From Spirochaetota bacterium (lineage in GTDB: Bacteria > Spirochaetota > UBA4802 > JAFGJZ01): a stretch of 17,412 nt of DNA. This document shows positions 1 to 6,275 of the stretch, in pieces. Under the pieces are notes generated by a model. The model worked only from the letters and a program-made list of their open reading frames with translations. It searched no databases and was not told the origin of the DNA. Within the stretch, counting starts at the first letter, position 1. Each line of letters begins with the position of its first letter. The translations under genes and the position numbers were made by a program. Location: positions 1-17,412 of the forward strand of contig JAKJGA010000022.1 of assembly GCA_022704645.1 (NCBI GenBank). The letters are read 5' to 3'.

Positions 1-16
1 TCAACAGTTTTGACAT
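1..16 (-). CDS. Start of a gene that runs off the left edge (partial)
   Basis: Only the first five codons (Met-Ser-Lys-Leu-Leu) are inside the window, reading leftwards from an ATG at 16-14. A strong Shine-Dalgarno sequence, GAGGTGA, lies four bases upstream of that ATG, and this is the only reason to call a gene here. The product cannot be identified. It lies downstream of the lipoprotein gene on the same strand, separated by about 146 bp and a possible weak terminator, so it may be a separate transcript. Confidence 0.4.
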
Positions 17-50
17 AAAGTCACCTCTACCTTCATGGATAGTATCAGCT

Positions 51-72
51 AAAAAGCAGACCCGTATGAGTC
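51..72 (-). terminator. Possible weak rho-independent terminator
   Basis: Read on the minus strand, GACTC-ATAC-GGGTC forms a 5-bp stem (one G-U pair) with a 4-nt loop. TGCTTTTT follows it. It lies about 90 bp downstream of the lipoprotein stop codon and ahead of the left-edge gene, where a terminator would be expected. The stem is short, so this is tentative. Confidence 0.35.
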
Positions 73-162
73 AATATTAATTCCGCTTTTCGTATTCCAT
101 ATAAGCGGCAGTTTTATCAGCAGTTTCTTTTCCGAACAGTTACGACAAAAATTACAATTAAG

Positions 163-606
163 CTATTTTTTCAATGGTTCAGAAAAAACAAAAATAGAAA
201 TTATCACATCATTTTTGTCATATATATACGCAATTCCTTCATAGATAAGAGCAGTTCCATAAGCAGATAGAATATAATCACCCGATTTAATATCCATCTT
301 TCTAGTTTGAAGAGGTTTTCCACACTTTACAAGAACCTCTTCCTTGTTCATTCCAACTCTTATTTTTTTATCAGTATAATACTTGTTACTATAAACCAGA
401 ACGGCTTTAAGAAGTTTACCTTTTTCATACTGACAGTGAATTTCATCTGGATCATATTTTTCCTTATTCACTATATTTGATTTATGTATCTTAAAATCAC
501 CAACACCTTTATTAGGAACAATCAAAAACTTATCTGTCTCAGCACAAGAGAAAAGAAATCCAACAGTTATTACAGAAAGCAGTCCCTTAATCAGAAATTG
601 AATCAT
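163..606 (-). CDS. Putative lipoprotein with a BamE/SmpA-like motif
   Basis: This is a 147-residue protein. It starts with a lysine-containing hydrophobic leader (residues 1-20) followed by Leu-Phe-Ser-Cys, so Cys21 is the likely lipidation site and the mature protein would be a membrane lipoprotein. Residues 83-98 (IRVGMNKEEVLVKCGK, then Pro) match the 'G-M-(T/S/N)-K-E-E-V...GKP' signature of the BamE/SmpA-like fold. An earlier 'GVGDFKI' (residues 34-40) resembles the lead-in seen in related small exported proteins. The C-terminal region (about 108-142) looks like alternating beta strands. The start is supported by GAGGAAA about 10 nt upstream. A good -35/-10 pair precedes the gene, so it probably has its own transcript. 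True BamE function in outer-membrane protein assembly is not shown; it could be any small exported protein with this fold. Confidence 0.75.
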   Translation of the reverse strand: MIQFLIKGLLSVITVGFLFSCAETDKFLIVPNKGVGDFKIHKSNIVNKEKYDPDEIHCQYEKGKLLKAVLVYSNKYYTDKKIRVGMNKEEVLVKCGKPLQTRKMDIKSGDYILSAYGTALIYEGIAYIYDKNDVIISIFVFSEPLKK

Positions 607-646
607 CTTTGTTTTTTCCTCAAAGTTTTTAATTCAGTTTTTAGTC

Positions 647-675
647 ATATTAGAGAATACTAATAGGCATTTCAA
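647..675 (-). promoter_or_regulatory. Predicted sigma-70-type promoter of the lipoprotein gene
   Basis: On the minus strand, TTGAAA (670-675) is followed by a 17-bp spacer and TAATAT (647-652), giving a 5' leader of roughly 35 nt. The -35 matches 5 of 6 and the -10 matches 4 of 6 consensus bases. AT-rich DNA yields such pairs by chance, so this is moderate evidence. Confidence 0.45.
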
Positions 676-691
676 ACTATGCTCCCTGGTT

Positions 692-707
692 AAGAAAATA
701 TTTTCTT
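692..707. repeat. 16-bp perfect palindrome AAGAAAATATTTTCTT
   Basis: This palindrome sits just upstream of the predicted promoter of the lipoprotein gene and downstream of cheX. It could be an operator, or chance in AT-rich DNA. The rest of the 607-791 gap shows no clear terminator or gene. Confidence 0.4.
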
Positions 708-791
708 TTACGAATTTTAAAACCATCTTATTCCATATAATCCATTATCTTTTTCCATTCAGATATACCCAATAAGAAAATAGATATTCAT

Positions 792-1253
792 TCAACCTTC
801 TTCATTTCTGAAAAAAACTTCAGCTTCAAAAAGACCAAAAACTGATTCAAAAGTCAGAGAAATATTTTCGTATAAAGCCTTCATCGGAATTGGGTCATTC
901 TCAAATTCAGGCGCATTAAGAATCAGGTCATGATTAAGAAACTGCAGCTGGTTTGCAAAAGTTCCTGTTATCATATTAGCGAGCTCTCCCATTATATCCA
1001 TAGACGCCTGCTTAAGTGCTTTTCCCTTAACGTCTGAATAAAGCTGCTCCGTAATTTTTTTCATGGTTCCGTCCGGAAATTTAAGAAAGATTTCTCCGCA
1101 GAAAGATCCTTCAATCTCCAGCCAGACTTTATAATCAGCCTTTTTGCAGGCTTCCGCAACAGTTTTAACCGAAGCATCTCCCAGAAAATTTGTAAAAATA
1201 TGTTTAACCGATCTTTCAAGACATTTAGAATATTTTCGGTAATTTTCGCTCAT
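792..1253 (-). CDS. cheX: CheX-like chemotaxis CheY-P phosphatase
   Basis: The 153-residue protein matches CheX in length. Residues 89-97 (GELANMITG) carry the E-x-x-N signature (Glu90, Asn93) by which CheC/CheX/FliY proteins attack the aspartyl phosphate of CheY-P. Upstream residues 42-62 look like the alternating strands of the family. CheX proteins dephosphorylate CheY-P and help reset flagellar motor switching, and they are well known in spirochaetes. I place the start at ATG 1253. AGAGG lies 5 nt upstream of it, whereas a GTG one codon earlier would be only 2 nt from that Shine-Dalgarno. No other chemotaxis gene is nearby, so it is an isolated member of the system. The long gap 1254-1579 lies in front of it. 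Family assignment is fairly sure; the biochemical partner is inferred. Confidence 0.85.
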   Translation of the reverse strand: MSENYRKYSKCLERSVKHIFTNFLGDASVKTVAEACKKADYKVWLEIEGSFCGEIFLKFPDGTMKKITEQLYSDVKGKALKQASMDIMGELANMITGTFANQLQFLNHDLILNAPEFENDPIPMKALYENISLTFESVFGLFEAEVFFRNEEG

Positions 1254-1315
1254 CACTCCCTCTTCTGCGACATAATTTATTTGTTAAATTTTCATAGAAA
1301 TTCAATAAAATGAAC

Positions 1316-1324
1316 TTATTCACA
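1316..1324 (+). promoter_or_regulatory. DnaA-box-like 9-mer TTATTCACA
   Basis: Exact match to the TTATNCACA form. About one such match is expected by chance in 17 kb at this base composition, so only the clustering with neighbouring near-matches gives it weight. Confidence 0.3.
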
Positions 1325-1467
1325 TTTTATACAGAAACAAACTTTTTGTAATCAGTAAGCTGACATAATCAATTATAATTTTTCAGTTAATAATTTATTT
1401 TTTAATTTCATAACTTCTGGAAAATTTAGGAGATACGTGCGTATTGAAAAATTAGCAGATTATTTAT

Positions 1468-1518
1468 TCAATTAATTTCCAGAAATCGCTGTTAAAACCC
1501 CTTCCGGAAATTAATTGA
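1468..1518 (-). terminator. Long inverted repeat, likely 3' hairpin of the amidohydrolase operon
   Basis: TCAATTAATTTCC (1468-1480) and GGAAATTAATTGA (1506-1518) are perfect 13-bp complements. The stem extends inward by several pairs if read as minus-strand RNA, because a mismatch on the plus strand becomes a U-G pair. It lies about 60 bp beyond the amidohydrolase stop codon. A TTTTT run follows about 15 nt later rather than directly, so it is not a textbook terminator; an mRNA-stabilising hairpin is an alternative. Confidence 0.4.
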
Positions 1519-1519
1519 G

Positions 1520-1531
1520 TCAATTAATTGA
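1520..1531. repeat. 12-bp palindrome TCAATTAATTGA beside the long hairpin
   Basis: This adds a third copy of the TCAATTAATT unit also present in both arms of the adjacent inverted repeat, so these units can pair in more than one way. The function is unknown. Confidence 0.5.
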
Positions 1532-1546
1532 ACAAATCACATAAAT

Positions 1547-1564
1547 TGTGGATGATGTGGACAA
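1547..1564 (-). promoter_or_regulatory. Tandem pair of DnaA-box-like 9-mers
   Basis: On the minus strand TTGTCCACA and TCATCCACA lie directly end to end, each one mismatch from TTATCCACA. Tandem abutting boxes are more suggestive of DnaA binding than single ones. Binding is inferred from sequence only. Confidence 0.3.
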
Positions 1565-1579
1565 GATTGTTAATAACTA

Positions 1580-2734
1580 TCAGATAACTTCAGCTTTTCC
1601 GGAAACATAAACTTTTTTAATTTTCGAATAGAAATTTAATGGATCAGGAGAATCAAAAAGCAGAATGTCGGCAGTTTTTCCCGAAGCTAATGATCCAAAA
1701 GAGTTATCTATTCGTAGAATTTCCGCTGCATTTATTGTCACAGATTTTAAAACTTCTTCTCTCTTCATTCCATATTTATGAGCCATGCAAAGAATTGAAT
1801 GAAAATACTTAACAGGCGGATAAGTATCAGATTGAAGCGCAACTTTTACTCCGCATTCAGAAAGAACTGCAGCAGTTTTAAAAGAAATCTCGTTTAATTC
1901 AGCTTTTTCTCTTCCCGGAAAAGATGGTCCGACAACACAAGGTATATTTTTCTTAGCTATGTAATCCGCTATCTTGTGTCCTTCAGTCGCATGAATCAGA
2001 ACAAGTTTTAAACCGAATTCTTCTGAAATTCTAATTGCAGTAGCTATATCGTCAGAACGGTGAGCATGAGCATGCACACAAATTTCTCCCTTCAATGCAA
2101 GAGACAAAGCTTCAAGTTTCAGATCAAATTCAGGTTTTTTGTCTTCATCATCCGAATCTTCATGTTTTTTCTTTTCCATGTATTCCTGGGCCTTGTAAAA
2201 CCATTCACGGATAAGAGCCGCAATAGCCATACGAGTCTGAGGTTCTTTTTCATGCTTAGAATACACATCTTTCGGATTCTCTCCAAATGCAATCTTGAGA
2301 GCGGAAGGAGACTTTATCAACATTTCATCAACAACACTTCCAATAGGACGGATTACCGCAAACAAACCGCCGAAAACATTCGCGCTGCCTGGCCCGGTGT
2401 TAAGCAAAGTGACTCCGCCCTCATATGATTCTCTAAGAGAAGGATCAAAAGGATTAATCGCATCAACTGCACGAAGATGAGGCGTTATGGGATCGCTCAT
2501 TTCATTAACATCATCACCTGCATCTCCTATTTCTCCCTGAAACAGACCTTCATGGGTATGTGCATCAATAAAACCCGGAAGTAGAGCGTTTCCACCGCAA
2601 TCTACGATTTCATCAAATTCTCCCTGAATATCGGAAGAAGAAACTGCTTCAATTTTATCATCTTTAACAGAAAGAGAGCCCGTAAAGGGCTCTGAATTTA
2701 TCGGATATATTTTCGCATTTTTAAAAAGAATCAT
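1580..2734 (-). CDS. Imidazolonepropionase-like amidohydrolase
   Basis: This 384-residue protein belongs to the amidohydrolase superfamily, cyclic-amidohydrolase/imidazolonepropionase-like branch. Residues 1-52 form the small N-terminal beta domain. GFIDAHTH at 54-61 supplies the metal ligands His59 and His61. VHAHAH (220-225) and His248 in 'LIHATEG' supply further ligands, and Asp303 in 'QSDTYP' is the expected catalytic acid. The C-terminal 'NAAEIL...GSLASGKTADILLFD' (335-361) is the conserved return to the beta domain. The substrate cannot be read from the sequence. It is not a typical HutI, which has a different length and lies in a hut operon. A very charged insert (about 184-202, rich in Lys, Glu and Asp) lies before the second metal-ligand strand. 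The start overlaps the stop of the upstream exported-protein gene as ATGA, indicating translational coupling. Confidence 0.9.
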   Translation of the reverse strand: MILFKNAKIYPINSEPFTGSLSVKDDKIEAVSSSDIQGEFDEIVDCGGNALLPGFIDAHTHEGLFQGEIGDAGDDVNEMSDPITPHLRAVDAINPFDPSLRESYEGGVTLLNTGPGSANVFGGLFAVIRPIGSVVDEMLIKSPSALKIAFGENPKDVYSKHEKEPQTRMAIAALIREWFYKAQEYMEKKKHEDSDDEDKKPEFDLKLEALSLALKGEICVHAHAHRSDDIATAIRISEEFGLKLVLIHATEGHKIADYIAKKNIPCVVGPSFPGREKAELNEISFKTAAVLSECGVKVALQSDTYPPVKYFHSILCMAHKYGMKREEVLKSVTINAAEILRIDNSFGSLASGKTADILLFDSPDPLNFYSKIKKVYVSGKAEVI

Positions 2735-3462
2735 CTTAGTTCGTTAATCCTGCTTATAATTTTTTCTATGTGAACTTTTCTTTTTTGCGGGGATTTAAGA
2801 TCAATCCATGTAAATGAATATGTTTCTTTCTTTTTTCCGCCTTTGTAAATTTCTACTGTAACGGCTTTATCTTTTCCATAGCAAAATCCGTACTCGGCAA
2901 ATCTGCAAAAAGATACTTCTATTAGAAAAGATTCACCATTTTCATATTTATCAGATACAAAAAGCTTTCTTGTAGAAGAGCAAATATCATCAAAAAATAT
3001 CTTTATACCATTAATCTTTTTTCCATTGGATTCTTCATCATTATCCAGAATATCATCAGATTTTTCAGAAGAATATCTTATTTCAATTAGCGGTTCTTTT
3101 TGAATTACTGCACTTATTGATTCTATTTCTTCACCATATGGAGTCCTACCTTTCATCGAAATAGTTTGTTCCTTGCCATCCGAAGAAACATAAGTTCGAA
3201 GAGAATTAGGTCTGTCAATAATCAGCTTTCTTCCATCGGCATAAATATATTCCGCTTTTCCGCCGGAATATTTCCTTATTGTTGTATTATCCTGTAAAAC
3301 AGTTTCTGAATAATTTTTATACTTTTTTATCTCTGTTCCATTGGGTTTTATATAAACTTCAAATTCAGCCTTTTTTTCTTTCAAAACGGCATCTGAAAAA
3401 TCAATATCAAAACTATCTGCTGAAATAAAAGAAAATAAAAAAACAAATAATAATAGTTTCAT
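2731..3462 (-). CDS. Exported protein of unknown function
   Basis: I do not recognise a family. The 243-residue product begins with a classical Sec signal peptide (Met-Lys-Leu-Leu-Leu-Phe-Val-Phe, hydrophobic to about residue 15, then Ser-Ala before Asp). The mature part is beta-rich, with hairpin-like segments around short Asn-Gly, Asp-Gly and Gly-Gly turns in its first half. A Cys pair lies near the C-terminal third ('FCRFAEYGFCYG'), and an acidic 'DILDNDEES' loop lies in the middle. The frame stays open 19 codons further upstream into purD, but the signal peptide and AGAGG five to six nt ahead fix the start at ATG 3462. That is one base after the purD stop codon. It also shares an ATGA overlap with the amidohydrolase gene, so the three genes are co-translated. 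Periplasmic or outer-membrane location is inferred. Confidence 0.72.
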   Translation of the reverse strand: MKLLLFVFLFSFISADSFDIDFSDAVLKEKKAEFEVYIKPNGTEIKKYKNYSETVLQDNTTIRKYSGGKAEYIYADGRKLIIDRPNSLRTYVSSDGKEQTISMKGRTPYGEEIESISAVIQKEPLIEIRYSSEKSDDILDNDEESNGKKINGIKIFFDDICSSTRKLFVSDKYENGESFLIEVSFCRFAEYGFCYGKDKAVTVEIYKGGKKKETYSFTWIDLKSPQKRKVHIEKIISRINELR

Positions 3463-3463
3463 C

Positions 3464-4711
3464 TTAGCCTCTGTTAAAAGCTCTGTAACCGATATCTTTT
3501 CTGTAATGAGCCCCTTCAAATTGAATCTTATCTATTTCAGAATATACTTTATCTCTCGCCTTTTCTAGAGAATCTGCAACAGAAGTAACAGCTAAAACTC
3601 TTCCGCCGTTAGTATAAATACTATTTCCGTTTCTAACCGTTCCGGCATGAAAAACGAGAATATCATTGCTCACAGAATCAAGTCCTGTAATAAGCTTTCC
3701 CTTTTCGTAATCTGAAGGATAACCTTTAGATGCCATTACAACAGTTATAGCATGTTTATCCGTAAACTTCAGCATACCTTCTTTTAATTTTCCTTCATAT
3801 GAAGCAATAAAAAGATCTCCGATTTTTCCATCAATCAAAGGAAGAAGCACCTGAGCTTCAGGATCTCCGAAACGGGCATTAAATTCCAGAACATTGTTTT
3901 CTTTACCGATCATGAGTCCGGCGTAGAGAATTCCTTTAAAAGGAATACCCTGATTTTTCATTACATCAATTACAGGTTTATGAATCTCTTTGCCTACTCT
4001 TTCTATAACATCTTTTCCTGCAACAGGTGCCGGAGCATAGGCTCCCATTCCGCCTGTATTAGGGCCTTTGTCTCCGTCAAAAACTCTTTTATGATCCTGA
4101 GCTGAAATAAAAGGAAGAATTGTTTCTCCGTCTGATATTCCAAGAACAGAGGCTTCTTCTCCTTCTAGAAAATCTTCAACAAAAAGAAGAGAATTTTCCT
4201 TCACACTTTCTGATACAAACTCCATTGCCTGTTCTTCATTTTCAGCAACGACAACACCTTTTCCTGCAGCAAGACCGTCAAGCTTGATAACAATCGGATA
4301 TTTTTTACAATTTGCAATGAATTCGATGATTTCTTTTTTTCCTGTAAAATCCCTGTGTGAAGCGGTAGGAACTTTGCTTTTCTCCATTATCTCTTTTGCG
4401 AATATTTTACTGCCTTCAATTTTAGCTGCTTTTGCAGAAGGTCCGAAAACAGGAATCCCTGATGCAGACAAAGTATCAGCAACACCGTCAGCCAACGGAG
4501 CCTCAGGTCCGATAACAACAAAATCTATTTTCTTGTTTTTACAGAATTCTATAATATCATTATGTCTGTTGAGATTAATGTTTACACAATGAGCCGGATC
4601 TATTCCTCCGTTACCCGGAGCCACAAAAACTTCAGAAGCACTTCCGTCGAACAAAAGCCTCCAATATATTACATGCTCCCTTCCGCCTGAACCAATTACC
4701 AGATATCTCAT
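3464..4711 (-). CDS. purD: Phosphoribosylamine-glycine ligase (GAR synthetase)
   Basis: PurD joins glycine to 5-phosphoribosylamine using ATP, the second step of purine nucleotide synthesis. The 415-residue length is normal. The N-terminal GSGGREH (7-13) is the family signature. It is followed by 'VVIGPEAPL', 'FGPSAKAAKIEGSK' at the entry to the ATP-grasp domain, 'KLDGLAAGKGVVVA' (nucleotide-binding loop), 'GPNTGGMGAYAP' and 'EFNARFGDPEAQ' (metal and substrate binding). The C-terminal 'GGRVLAVTSVADSLEKARDKVY' is also typical. GGAG lies five nt before the ATG. No other purine gene is adjacent. It sits between the M18 aminopeptidase gene, 72 bp upstream, and an exported-protein gene that starts one base after its stop. 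The 72-bp leader carries overlapping inverted repeats that may regulate it. Confidence 0.98.
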   Translation of the reverse strand: MRYLVIGSGGREHVIYWRLLFDGSASEVFVAPGNGGIDPAHCVNINLNRHNDIIEFCKNKKIDFVVIGPEAPLADGVADTLSASGIPVFGPSAKAAKIEGSKIFAKEIMEKSKVPTASHRDFTGKKEIIEFIANCKKYPIVIKLDGLAAGKGVVVAENEEQAMEFVSESVKENSLLFVEDFLEGEEASVLGISDGETILPFISAQDHKRVFDGDKGPNTGGMGAYAPAPVAGKDVIERVGKEIHKPVIDVMKNQGIPFKGILYAGLMIGKENNVLEFNARFGDPEAQVLLPLIDGKIGDLFIASYEGKLKEGMLKFTDKHAITVVMASKGYPSDYEKGKLITGLDSVSNDILVFHAGTVRNGNSIYTNGGRVLAVTSVADSLEKARDKVYSEIDKIQFEGAHYRKDIGYRAFNRG

Positions 4712-4729
4712 ATTCTCTCCGTTTTAGAA

Positions 4730-4782
4730 AATAACACTTATACACATAAGTTATTAACATATTATTAATAAGTGTTAATAAC
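4730..4782 (-). promoter_or_regulatory. Overlapping alternative hairpins in the purD leader (attenuator-like)
   Basis: Read on the minus strand, two structures compete. The first pairs 4774-4782 with 4750-4758 (GTTATTAAC with GTTAATAAC, 9 bp). The second pairs 4746-4755 with 4730-4741 (AATAACTTAT-GTGT-ATAAGTGTTATT, 10 bp with a 2-nt bulge) and is followed by TTTCT. They share 4750-4755 and cannot coexist. A third option, 4768-4776 with 4733-4741, is also perfect over 9 bp. All stems are AT-rich, so the stability is low and regulation is inferred. No purine-riboswitch core is visible. Confidence 0.3.
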
Positions 4783-4783
4783 T

Positions 4784-6196
4784 TTATCTTTTATAATTAA
4801 GAAACGCCTTAAACCCTTTCCATGTCATGTATGCATCAAGTTTACTGCTCACTTCAAAAGGAGCATGCATGCTGAAAAGTCCCGGACCGCAATCGATAAC
4901 ATCCATACCGTAACGCGCCATATAATAAGCAATTGTCCCGCTTCCGCCAAGATCAACTTTTCCAAGTTCTCCAGTCTGCCAAAGAACACCGTTAGTGTTG
5001 AAAATTTTTCTTACTTCTGCTACAAACTCAGGACTGGCTTCACTCGCACCGGATTTTCCGCGCGCACCGGTATATTTCTGAATAATCGTTCCTCTGTTCA
5101 TCTGCGGCATGTTATTATTCGGAGAGCTGACTTCAGGGAAATTAGGATCATGAAGAGAATTCACGTCAGCAGACAGCATTTTTGATTTTGAAAGTGTTCT
5201 GTTTAAATCTACAAGCGAAGTCTTTTCCATACGGTGTAGAACTTCTGCTACAGCGTTTTCAAAAAAGAAAGACTGCATTCCCGTAGCACCATAAGAACCA
5301 ACTTCCTCTTTATCACAAAGAAGAACTCCTGCCGTATATTCCGGAATTTCATTCATATCCATCAAAGCCTTAAACGCTGCGAATGAACAGATTCTGTCAT
5401 CCTGCCCGTAGCCAAGAATCATGGATCTGTCAAACCCCATTTCTCTTGCTTTGCCTGCCGGAACCATTTGAATATCTGCACTGTTAAAATCTTCTTCCTT
5501 CATTCCATATTTTTCGTTCAGAATCTGAAGAATTTTTTCTTTAACTTTTAGTTTTGCTTCTGTTGATTTCACAGGAACTGTTCCAATCAGAAGATTAAGG
5601 TTTTCACCGGTAACGGCTTCAGCAATGGTTTTTTCAGCCTGCTTCTGAGCCAGATGCGGAAGAAGATCTGTTATCGAAAACACCGGTTCATCCTCATTCT
5701 CTCCGACCGAGAAATTTACAACAGAACCATCCTGTTTAACAACATGTCCGTGTACAGCAAGTGGAAGAGCAACCCACTGATACTTTCTAATTCCGCCGTA
5801 GTAATGAGTGTCGAAAAAAGCCAGTTCAGAATCTTCATAAAGAGGATTAGGTTTGAGATCAATTCTCGGACAATCAATGTGCCCACCGAGAAGATTCATT
5901 CCTTCAGTAATATCTTTCTTTCCTATAAGAATAAAAAAAACAGTTCTTCCCGAATGAGAAATATAAACCTTATCTCCCGGTTGAAGTTTCTCCTTTTCTG
6001 ATACAGAAACATATCCTTTTTCTTTTGCTTTTTCTACAGCGAAATCATGAGCAAGTCTTTCAGTCTTCGCTTTGCTCAGAAATGAAATATATTCCTTAGC
6101 ATAAGCTTCCAGGGAAGGAAGCTCTTTATCGTCAATTCGGTTCCATCCGTTTTCTGTATTAAGCAGCAGTTCTGATTTTATTTCTTTTTTTTCCAT
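4784..6196 (-). CDS. M18 family zinc aminopeptidase
   Basis: This 470-residue cytosolic metallopeptidase removes N-terminal residues from peptides, and M18 enzymes often prefer acidic or basic ends. All family landmarks are visible in order: 'GGHIDCPRIDLKP' (metal ligand His106), 'YGQDDRICSF' (bridging Asp266), 'DKEEVGSYGATG' (catalytic Glu and metal Glu297/298), 'SADVNSLHDPNFPE' (Asp344) and 'SMHAPFEV' (His444). The length fits the bacterial M18 group also found in spirochaetes and clostridia. AGGAAGG six nt before the ATG supports the start, and a consensus-like promoter lies just upstream. The next gene downstream, 72 bp away, is purD, which may receive read-through. M18 subtype and peptide preference cannot be told from sequence. 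Confidence 0.95.
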   Translation of the reverse strand: MEKKEIKSELLLNTENGWNRIDDKELPSLEAYAKEYISFLSKAKTERLAHDFAVEKAKEKGYVSVSEKEKLQPGDKVYISHSGRTVFFILIGKKDITEGMNLLGGHIDCPRIDLKPNPLYEDSELAFFDTHYYGGIRKYQWVALPLAVHGHVVKQDGSVVNFSVGENEDEPVFSITDLLPHLAQKQAEKTIAEAVTGENLNLLIGTVPVKSTEAKLKVKEKILQILNEKYGMKEEDFNSADIQMVPAGKAREMGFDRSMILGYGQDDRICSFAAFKALMDMNEIPEYTAGVLLCDKEEVGSYGATGMQSFFFENAVAEVLHRMEKTSLVDLNRTLSKSKMLSADVNSLHDPNFPEVSSPNNNMPQMNRGTIIQKYTGARGKSGASEASPEFVAEVRKIFNTNGVLWQTGELGKVDLGGSGTIAYYMARYGMDVIDCGPGLFSMHAPFEVSSKLDAYMTWKGFKAFLNYKR

Positions 6197-6239
6197 TTAA
6201 TGCCTTCCTGAAAAGATTATAATTTTTCTTTTCCTTTTC

Positions 6240-6268
6240 AATACACTTTTGCAGGAAAGATGTGTCAA
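6240..6268 (-). promoter_or_regulatory. Predicted promoter of the M18 aminopeptidase gene
   Basis: On the minus strand, a perfect -35 TTGACA (6263-6268) is followed by exactly 17 bp and TGTATT (6240-6245), a 4 of 6 match for the -10. The leader would be about 35 nt, ending in a strong AGGAAGG ribosome binding site. It lies directly after the VWA-FHA stop codon, which suggests a new transcript starts here. Confidence 0.5.
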
Positions 6269-6275
6269 TTTATTT

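Larger units (their letters stand above)
1254..1579. other. Long AT-rich intergenic region with DnaA-box-like 9-mers (origin-like candidate)
   Basis: This is the only gap over 300 bp. It contains TTATTCACA (1316-1324, full match to TTATNCACA) and TTATACAGA (1327-1335, one mismatch to TTATACACA). On the minus strand it has two abutting boxes, TTGTCCACA (1556-1564) and TCATCCACA (1547-1555), each one mismatch from TTATCCACA. Between them are an AT-only stretch (about 1371-1410), a 13-bp inverted repeat and a further palindrome. The layout resembles a replication origin, and the parS sites in this window are compatible with that, but dnaA is not present. The region could equally be the 3' end of the amidohydrolase operon plus the cheX leader. 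Confidence 0.3.

Noticed and set aside
83..108. CCGCTT/AAGCGG repeat as a terminator
   Set aside because: The stem is only 6 bp with a 14-nt loop and there is no T-run; the hairpin at 51-72 is a better candidate.
77..139. A short minus-strand open stretch ending in Glu-Lys-Arg-Asn, possibly a gene remnant
   Set aside because: It is only about 20 codons, has a stop directly upstream and shows no recognisable family.
2060..2428. Plus-strand open frame antisense to the amidohydrolase
   Set aside because: Low-complexity translation with no motifs; it is a shadow of the clearly conserved gene on the other strand.
3463..3519. A longer N-terminus for the exported protein, reading into purD
   Set aside because: It would bury the signal peptide behind 19 extra residues, and the ATG at 3462 has its own ribosome binding site.
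4738..4746. TTATACACA as a DnaA box ahead of purD
   Set aside because: It is isolated, lies within the purD-leader inverted repeats, and about one such match is expected by chance in this window.
4772..5185. Plus-strand open frame antisense to the M18 aminopeptidase
   Set aside because: No ribosome binding site or domain; the opposite strand holds every M18 motif.
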